Shown: positions 57,401 to 64,000 of the stretch, in pieces | Layout of the letters: each line of letters opens with the position of its first letter | Position numbering within the stretch: the stretch's first letter is position 1 | DNA from: Hydractinia symbiolongicarpus | Taxonomy: Eukaryota; Cnidaria; Hydrozoa; Anthoathecata; Hydractiniidae | Direction of reading: 5' to 3' | NCBI RefSeq assembly: GCF_029227915.1 | Contig: NC_079878.1 | Location: forward strand, 26,065,501 to 26,129,500 | Length of the DNA stretch: 64,000 nt | Position numbers and translations under genes: made by a program | The notes under the pieces: generated by a model | Told to the model about the DNA's origin: nothing | Database searches by the model: none | Seen by the model: only the letters and a program-made list of their open reading frames with translations

Positions 57401-57926
57401 TCTTAAGTGTGGACCAAACAATAGACATGTGTTCCCAGCAACCCGGAACTTTTTCCATACAACCTTTTTGAATGGAAGTATTAATGAAGTTGTTTTTCTT
57501 TATAATATGCGATTCTAACCGCTTGGAAATCAAACTAAAAAAGAGCTTTCCTTCAACATTCAGAAGAGCTATGGGGCGAAAATCCTTTATGTTGGAAGGA
57601 CAAGGTGTGTTGTTTTTAGGTATATAAACTTCTGATGCACTTCTCCATTGCACAGGAATAAAAGACTTCTTTAGACAAGCTTGAAAAATGTTACACAGAA
57701 ACGATGCAATATGAGGACAATTCTTATATACTGTGTAAGGAATTTGGTTCAGCCTAGGAGAAGAAGTATTTCTACGAGAAAGTAGGACAGCTTGGAAATC
57801 CTTGAACTTTAGCTTGGAAGATTCGAAAGGTGAGACTAGATTTTGTGGTGAAGGCAATCCAGGGAGATCTGAAAGAGGTATATGGCGTGAGGGATCGTTC
57901 AAGGTTGAATGTTTGTGTGAATCCAT
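54467..57926 (-). pseudogene. RT - RLE endonuclease - USP polyprotein of the LINE (copy 2)
   Basis: Minus strand. 57926-57279: RT N-terminal motifs (KDFRPIALLNVEGKLFFSLI, IQKGCMEKVPGCWEH, SAIWLDIANAYPSVPHKLIF). 57123-56935: the RT active site as KAFMDDMFLMS, followed by a 14-bp duplication that shifts the frame. 56945-56154: thumb and linker (ITFLGRTINSSL). 56203-55757: zinc motif CILCKKPSSNVSHILGAC then GRYTYRHDSVLIVLV. After one in-frame TAA come LRPDVLLICSSSKTVIMLEL, TCPCEEN, KYSSL and IEVGARGF, the RPD/ELT endonuclease signature of R4/NeSL/Hero-type LINEs. The same frame (55696-54467) continues into a Ser/Lys-rich linker and a USP domain: Cys box GLKDLGNTCYANSILQCFY, QHDVPEVLEYLL, CHICNAHQTALVEKEV and LILQLKRFA, ending RVIINHCG. 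Stops follow, and the His box is GGY instead of GHY. Confidence 0.88.
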
Positions 57927-57960
57927 TTCGTCCTGGGCAACTGCAAGTTTTATTGAACAT

Positions 57961-59298
57961 TTGGGATCTAAAATATTTTTTCTAGCCTGATAAGGATTCT
58001 TAGAAAAAGCCCCGCGTGCATTCGAGATTTTTCAACGTCTTTTCCTATTCCGTTCACCTCTTCGAAGTAACCTTAACTTGGCCATTATATCCTCTCCCGC
58101 AAAGTTACACAAAATGTAAAAATCAACCAGTTAAAAACACAAAATTTCTTTTTTAGTATGATGATCCATAATGCAAATTACCAACAATTTTAAACCTAAA
58201 TGTCAAAAAATCAATAAGCAAAGAATAAACTTGAATCAACAAACATTGTATATATACGGTTCATAAACAAACGTTTACACAAAATGTAAAACAGATCGAT
58301 TGTTGAGAAACACATCTAAATCAACAAAATAAGTTCATTCAGCATGTCGTATATTGACATTACCCATTAATCTTCCACAAAAAGGTTATGAACCACATTA
58401 AAATTTAAAAAAATCAGTGATTTCAGTGCATGCAGTCCACCCGTTTAGATTACAAAATATAAAAAACAAAAACACTTTCAGTCAGAACATTAAGTAATTT
58501 TCTTATCATCAGCAAACATTTATCCCTACAAAATTTTGTAAAATTTCAAGAAAAACAAAAACGTGAAAGCATGGAATTTTCTTCCACCAAAAATGAAATC
58601 ACATACAGTTAGTTCTCCCCAACAATAGTTTATATTACGAAATATAAGACATCAGCTTATACAACAGCTTACAGTGAAGTCTGATTCTACCAAAAACTTC
58701 CACAAAATTTTAAAAAAACAGCATTTTGCAACACCACGGCTAGTTTTCCACTAATAAACAAAATCGTGTAGCAAAACAAAACAGAGGGTGTGATATGATT
58801 CCAAATTCTTTCTTGAAGTATCTTTCCTCATGACACATTTACATTATGTTTAGATAAGTATAACATAGTAAATAAAGTAGGTTATATATTTTGTAAACTG
58901 AGTTGAATTTTAAACCAAGTTGACCAAAAGTCAAGTTGTTTCAAAGCAAGTATTCATGCGCGTATTATAGTAAACCAAGTTAACTATTTCGAGTTATTAT
59001 TTATTTTATAAAACTAAGTTGACCGCATGCATCAATTTAACTCGCTCCATTGTTCTTAGCAAAGTTCCCGATCTATTAAAGTCTGGATAATGAGGTAACA
59101 GACTAAATTGTGTTCATAATAGGGTTAGGTGTTTGATGAGACATTTCGCATCAAGCTAGAATATATGTACAAGGATTTTACATTTCAAGTACAAAATGAG
59201 TGTGTTGTGGCTGAAATTCTTTCAACAAACTCACCGTCCCTGTAGACAAGATACTTCAGTGCAGCTTGCTGTATTGTAAACCTTTTTCATTAAGTAAT
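57961..59298. other. AT-rich non-coding stretch
   Basis: No gene recognised. The word ACAAAATGTAAAA recurs with variation (near 58107, 58279 and 58455), and AAACCAAGTTGAC or close variants occur three times between 58910 and 59035. It may be an unrecognised 5' part of the LINE or older repeats. Confidence 0.5.
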
Positions 59299-59802
59299 AG
59301 ACCTATTTCTGTGTGACGTCACATTGTTGTCATTACCAGGCCTCAACGCGGACTGGAGTCAAAACAAACCGCGATTTGCTGTGAAATGCATAAATAATTG
59401 CTTCTTCCTTGTTCTCAGATATACTGAAATAAATAACAAGCTTGTTTTCCCTCTGACTTGTATCTTCTATAATAAATCTAATGTTTTGATTCTGTTTTTT
59501 TTCAACTGGATTGTAAAGACGAAGGTTTCAGAAAAATATAAAAACAATCATTATGGCTACGTATAACAATATCATTTTCTCTTTATAGGATCTTTTGATT
59601 GGTTGCAACGAAAAGGTGTGGGGTATCGAGTCAAACATGATTGCGATTTTTTTTTTCTAGGAACCAATCATTTTCCACTTCAAAGTTGAATGTGCACGTG
59701 AGTCTAAAAAATGCTCACGTTTTTCAAAAAAACAACAACTATGTTTCTAGAAGCAAAAAAAAGAAGAAAATTCCCGCCTTTTGGATTAGAGTGTGATTGA
59801 AG

Positions 59803-61811
59803 ATGGTTGAAATATGGAAAGAAGAATCCCCGTATTTTAAAACACTAATCTTAGAAGAAGATCGTTTGCATTTTAAAAAAAAATTGACACTCGAAAATGA
59901 GGTTCTTTTAGAAGACCCTTTCAACATAGAGGAGGGTAACTGGACCACTGATGTTAAACAGCTGCCTGATGTTTGTTACCCTGATATTTGGAACTATCTC
60001 ATTGAAACGTCAAGTGAATTCACAAAAGACAAAATGAAAGCTTACAAATCCCTTGAATCGTACAACTTTTTTGTTTCGGGACACGTACATCAAGTTTATA
60101 TTCACAAGATTGAACACCAAAATTTTTCTTTTGTCAAAACTAAAGTTTTACCCAGTCAACGACAAGGCCAGAAAGAAGTTCTCTATGAAGTTTGGGTTTG
60201 CATACACAAAAGTGGATGGATATTAAGTGCCAATTGTACTTGTATGTCGGGGTAAGAAACATAAGATAAAAAATGATTTGTATTGCTCATATTGCTCATT
60301 TCTTTCACTATTAAATAGAATGTTTAAAAACATAAAAATTAAAACTAATTAATCAGAGTAAGGTATTATATCATACATATATATCCTAACAAATAAGAAG
60401 TAAAAATTTTTATACTTTCAGGCTCGGTTCAGCTTGCAGTCACACTGGGGCATTACTATTCAAATTGCAAGCATGCACTCAGTTTGAGCTCAACAAAGAG
60501 GATGCTTGTACTAGTAAGCTGTGTGAATGGAACAAGGCAAGAAAGCGTGCCCATCCTGCACCCTTACATAAAATCAATTTTAAACGTCCCAAGAAGAACG
60601 AGATATTACCTAAAATTGCCAGCCCATTCAAAGGAACTCTTGAAGGATTTAGTCGTGCAGATCCTGTTAAATTTTGTCATGACTCCCAAATTACAATATT
60701 AAAAGAACTAAAGCAAATAACTCCTAATGCAGCAGTTCTAACATGTATCAGTCTCAAACTTCGTGATGACCCTAGTTCAGGTGAAGATACAGATACTGCA
60801 TATGAAACTGAAGAAAATACTGTGCCTAAACTGTTAACCAGCTTTTTTGACCCATGTAGTGTGAACTACAGTGAACAAAAGATTTCACAAGTTTGTGATA
60901 AACTTTACAAAAATTACAAAGGACAAACAGATCAAAAACAATATGATAATTTAACTAAAATAACTAAAGACCAAAGCCAATCAAATAAATGGATGCTTTA
61001 TCGTGCTGGAAGAATCACTTCATCCAACTGCAAGAAAGCATATACATGTAATATTCAAAAACCAGCAATTTCAACAATAAAATCTATCATGCAATACAAT
61101 GAAAATATTTCAACTCCATGAATGAAATATGGTAAAGAATCAGAGCCAAAAGCCTTCAAAAGTTTTAATGAAATGATGAAAACTAAGCATGAAAATTTTA
61201 CAGTGGATATTACTGGTCTTCATATCAATGAAAAATATCACCATATTGAAGCAAGTCCTGATGGCCTCACGTTTTGTAAATGCCATGGAAAAGGACTACT
61301 AGAAATCAAATGTCCCTTCAATTTTCAGCATGGCTAAGAAAACTATAAGACCCATAAAAACTGTCCAATAACAAATTATGACAAAATGAAGGAAACCCAT
61401 GAATATTACTTTCAAATGCAACTCCAAATGTTGGTGACAGAAAGGAATTATTGCTACTTTTTTGTTTGGTCCAAAAAAAATTTTATATCAATATGTGTTG
61501 ATAAAAATGAATTATTTTGTGAATCACTAAGAGCAAAAATTGACAGCGTGTTTTTCAAAATTATACTTCCAGAGCTAGTATCACGTAAAAATGACCAAGC
61601 AAACGATGAGTCTCAAAAGCTGTATTGTTATTGCAAACGTCCCTGTTTTAAGCCAATGATCGCTTGTGATAATGCTGAATGTAAAATTACATGGTTTCAC
61701 TATGCATGTGTCAACGTACTCAGGACACCTCAAGTAAATAAACAATGGTTTTGTCCTGATTGTGTAGGACCAAAAGGCAAAAAGATTACCAAAAATAAAC
61801 AAAGTAAATGA
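59803..61811 (+). pseudogene. SWIM - YqaJ nuclease - PHD protein of the ISL2EU-like transposon
   Basis: Exon 1 is 59803-60251 and exon 2 starts at 60422 (GT-AG intron inside the SWIM zinc finger). The joined finger reads CTCMSG then LGSACSHTGALLF, a CxCxnCxH pattern. In exon 2 the YqaJ-type nuclease has YRAGRITSSNCKKAY, KYGKESEPKAFKSF, HIEASPDGL, GLLEIKCPF (D and ExK of the PD-(D/E)XK fold) and YFQMQLQMLV. A PHD finger follows (CYCKRPCFKPMIACDNAEC, WFHYACV, WFCPDC). Two in-frame stops, TGA 61119-61121 and TAA 61335-61337, break an otherwise continuous frame. The protein would process DNA ends during transposition and perhaps read histone marks; this role is inferred. Confidence 0.85.
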
Positions 61812-62053
61812 AGGAGAGTAGATTTTGGTGATATTCTTAGGAAAAGCTCTGACCATGTTTACATATTTAAATTACTGTATATACGTTTTATTAAATATAA
61901 AAGTAGACTTTTGTGATTATCCATGCCGTATTATCAATATGTAATATTCTTTAATATTGAAACTTAAAAAAAAAAAACTATCAAATAAACAAATACCAAT
62001 GAAATGCTTATGGAAAATCTTGATTACTTTCACAAAAGAAGATACTAAAATTA
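61812..62053. other. Intergenic space between the convergent transposon genes
   Basis: AT-rich, with a poly(A)-like run at about 61969; likely holds the polyadenylation signals of both genes. Confidence 0.5.
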
Positions 62054-63518
62054 TTATGCCACTATTTTTGGACTCACATTAACCAATCCAGCTACACAAA
62101 CCATAATATCATCCAGTAGATCAACTTGAGTTAGCGGTATCAGCGTATTCAAGATATTAAATTTTCTCATTCTCCCTATAACTCTTTCAATGTGAATACG
62201 CACATTGGCGATTTGACGACTGTGGTCAACCTCTCCACCTGACAACTGTGATTTCCCCTTGGTAAATGAAGGAATCTCTAATATACCACCCATTGTAGCT
62301 ACTTCCTCCATAACAGTAAAACCTCCATCAGCCAAAACCTGGTCCCCATGTTCAATCAAATCAAGAAACCCACATTTTACGGTTATCTCCTTGTCTGAAA
62401 CTCGACCACCCCATCCTCCAGACATAAAAGTGACAGCTCCAGTTGGTGAGCAAGCAACAAGATATTTTATGGTGTTGTGATTTTTATAGTTAGACCATGT
62501 TTGTGCTCTTGCATTTAATCCCAAAGGACGTTCTGTAAAAATCTCAGTGCAGTCGATAATACACACACATCTGGTATACTTTTTGCGAAAGCATTCAGGT
62601 AAATTCTTCCGAAGAGCTTCTTTTTCAGGCCATGAAAAAAAATTGTTCAACATAAACTTTGAAAAAACAGGCAACAATGTGCGAAGGATTTTAGATACCA
62701 CAGATTCAGCAACTTTGAACCTGTATGCCAAATCTTTATTTTTGATACCAAGTCTCAACTTCATCAAAACCAGTAGGAGGTGATCTTCAGATTGCAACTT
62801 TTTTGAAATTATAGGTAACTTCGAATGCTTGAAAAGCAATTGAAATATGTCTCTTATAATGCCAGTATAAAAGAGGTGTTTTTTGGGATTGGACTTTATA
62901 CTTTCATAACCAAACGATTCAGATTTTAATTTCTTGAGTTTCTTTTTCAAATTTCGATTATTTTGGGTCAATCTAATTGAGTCATTGTGGCATTGAATGA
63001 TGAGTTTCTTCTTTGAATCCACGTCTGCTTGAACTGTTTTCATTTCTTTGCGTACCTTTTCCAGTTGAGCAGCTAAGTCATTGGTCTTGCTTTTTTCTAG
63101 TTCAAATAAATTTTTAAAATCAACAAAATCAGGTTCAACAGCATCAATAAATTCATTCTCATTCTGGAGTGTGCTGCTAGTAGAAGAAGTGGATTCTTTA
63201 ACTTCGCGACGTTTAGAGATACGTTCAAATCTTTTTTTTTTTCTGATGGAATGTTCTTTCATTGGATTCCAAATGAAAGAATCGTGTTGGAATATAATCT
63301 GGATCAAGTTTATTTTCAGATTTTTTGCCAGAAATAAAGTGTTCACTACACAACCTAGCATTGTTGATTTGAAGTTCGTGCCAATCTTTTCTTCCAACTG
63401 CTGCTATCCATTTCTGCCTTCTTTCAGGATTTGAAGGTGGAGGAATTCGATAAAAATGTAAGCTACTTTCCTCAGTTTTTCTATTCGTACATCCTACAGC
63501 ACAACAGGTACTAGGCAT
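62054..63518 (-). pseudogene. THAP - coiled coil - DDE transposase of the ISL2EU-like transposon
   Basis: ATG at 63518 starts MPSTCCAVGCTNRK. The THAP zinc finger (CxxxxC ... LCSEHF, then YIPTRFF in place of the AVPTIF motif) ends near 63270. An A11 run (T11 at 63231-63241 on the plus strand) then coincides with a switch of frame: the THAP frame stops at 63225 while the transposase frame 63397-62054 takes over with KKKRFERISKRREV. A coiled coil (about 63130-62930) and a DDE_4-type core follow: CVCIIDCTEIFTERPLGL, GGWGGRVSDKEIT, VLADGGFTVMEEVA and RIHIERVIGRMRKF. That gives the D, D and E of the family, although after the second D the sequence is GGF instead of the usual RGF. A one-base error or mutation in the homopolymer explains the split. 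Confidence 0.87.
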
Positions 63519-63883
63519 CTTCGATATAATCTCCAAAAATATAAATATTTTCTTTCTCTCTTGCCCAGTCAGCACAGTTTTCAAGCCAAAACAGCAACCA
63601 AAATGGCCGCGATCCACTTTGTTTTGACTCCAGTGATTTACGCATGCGCATTGCGTAGCCAAAAAACATAAACAAATGACGTCACGCGAATCCGTCTAAT
63701 CGAATAATTTACCAATATACATTTGTTTAAAGTAAAACTATAGAATTGCAAATATATATAGATCTGAGATTTGGGTAAAAAGTCCTTATATTCTCTGGTT
63801 AATGTCACTAAAGACAACCGCACAAACAAAAGGAGAATTTGGAGGGAAATGGAGTTATCCTTTTTTCAACATAATAAGTTTAC

Positions 63884-64000
63884 CTTACGTCTGACAGTCT
63901 TTTCAGCCATCTCTTTAATTTTATTTTCTGCGTTAAGGTCAGAATAAGTTCTACTAGCCTCCTGCTTAGCTCCCTTTTTCTTTTGACTACGTTTTTTGTT
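63884..64000 (-). other. Possible exon of an unknown gene at the window edge
   Basis: The minus strand is open from the window end for 39 codons (KKRSQKKKGAKQEASRTYSD, then KIKEMAEKTVRRK) and reaches a CGTAAG|GTAAAC donor at 63884. Composition is Lys/Glu-rich, helical and plausible for protein, but if unspliced it stops 18 bases later. The gene lies mostly outside the window. Confidence 0.35.

Larger units (their letters stand above)
53727..57960 (-). mobile_element. RLE-type LINE with a C-terminal USP domain (copy 2, 5' incomplete)
   Basis: On the minus strand the order is reverse transcriptase, CCHC knuckle with RLE endonuclease, linker, USP domain and a 3' region with a tandem hairpin array. 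It matches copy 1 (41612-42738) over the USP half and the 3' region. No apurinic endonuclease is seen before the RT, as expected for RLE elements. Frameshifts and stops make it inactive. The 5' end cannot be set; coding similarity fades by about 57960. Confidence 0.85.
59299..63698. mobile_element. ISL2EU-like DNA transposon
   Basis: Two convergent genes, a YqaJ-type nuclease (plus) and a THAP-DDE transposase (minus), lie between imperfect inverted ends. CTGGAGTCAAAACAAA at 59353-59368 is the exact reverse complement of 63618-63633. Further out, GTGTGACGTCACATTGTT (about 59311) faces GTGACGTCATTTGTT on the other strand at about 63683. ISL2EU elements as described in repeat databases carry this gene pair; I recall this rather than having searched. 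The outermost borders and the target duplication are uncertain. Confidence 0.8.

Noticed and set aside
57961-59298. Possible 5' UTR or N-terminal part of the USP-LINE
   Set aside because: Only scattered short AT-rich repeats; no coding similarity visible, so the element border was left open.

Overview
The window looks like a piece of an AT-rich metazoan chromosome, most consistent with a cnidarian and probably a hydrozoan. The grounds are the mixture of BEL/Pao, Ty3/gypsy, pogo, Helitron, piggyBac-type, ISL2EU-type and RLE-LINE elements, and introns with ordinary GT-AG borders. There is also one spliced gene for a secreted arginine-rich protein whose layout (signal peptide, short acidic stretch, strongly cationic tail) recalls the antimicrobial peptide precursors of Hydra. 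The species assignment is an inference; no rRNA, tRNA or diagnostic host gene was found.

Layout. 1-5173: non-coding, with a 138-bp mini-Helitron and a MITE. 5174-11950: an apparently recent BEL/Pao retrotransposon with indistinguishable 344-bp LTRs and a CAAGT duplication. 12259-13004: a piggyBac-type MITE in TTAA. 13005-20110: non-coding. 21173-27657: the four-exon arginine-rich gene, with repeats in its introns. 28984-34320: MITE copies, a short membrane-protein gene end (30616-31026), a CAGA microsatellite and 193-bp tandem repeats. 34383-41276: a decayed Ty3/gypsy element with 116-bp LTRs, its gag interrupted by an unclassified 2.5-kb inverted-repeat transposon. 41612-42738: a 5'-truncated LINE copy. 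42953-43414: a non-autonomous Helitron. 43636-53429: a pogo-like transposon coding for a transposase and, divergently, a HIRAN-like acidic protein, split by a 6.7-kb Helitron (45601-52274). 53727-57960: a longer copy of the same LINE. 59299-63698: an ISL2EU-like transposon with a SWIM-YqaJ-PHD gene and a convergent THAP-DDE gene. 63884-64000: a possible exon on the minus strand.

Most notable points. (a) A LINE with an RLE-type endonuclease carries a ubiquitin-specific protease (USP) domain after the endonuclease. Two divergent copies share this domain, a structured RNA-like element and tandem hairpin repeats in the 3' region. (b) The pogo-like element pairs its transposase with a divergently transcribed HIRAN-like protein. 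The inserted Helitron sits exactly inside the transposase codons, so both elements can be delimited to the base. (c) The arginine-rich gene ends in a YRRRSxS heptad array behind a signal peptide. Apart from that gene, the membrane-protein end and two weak exon candidates, all recognised coding sequence belongs to mobile elements, and most of those genes are broken by stops or frameshifts.
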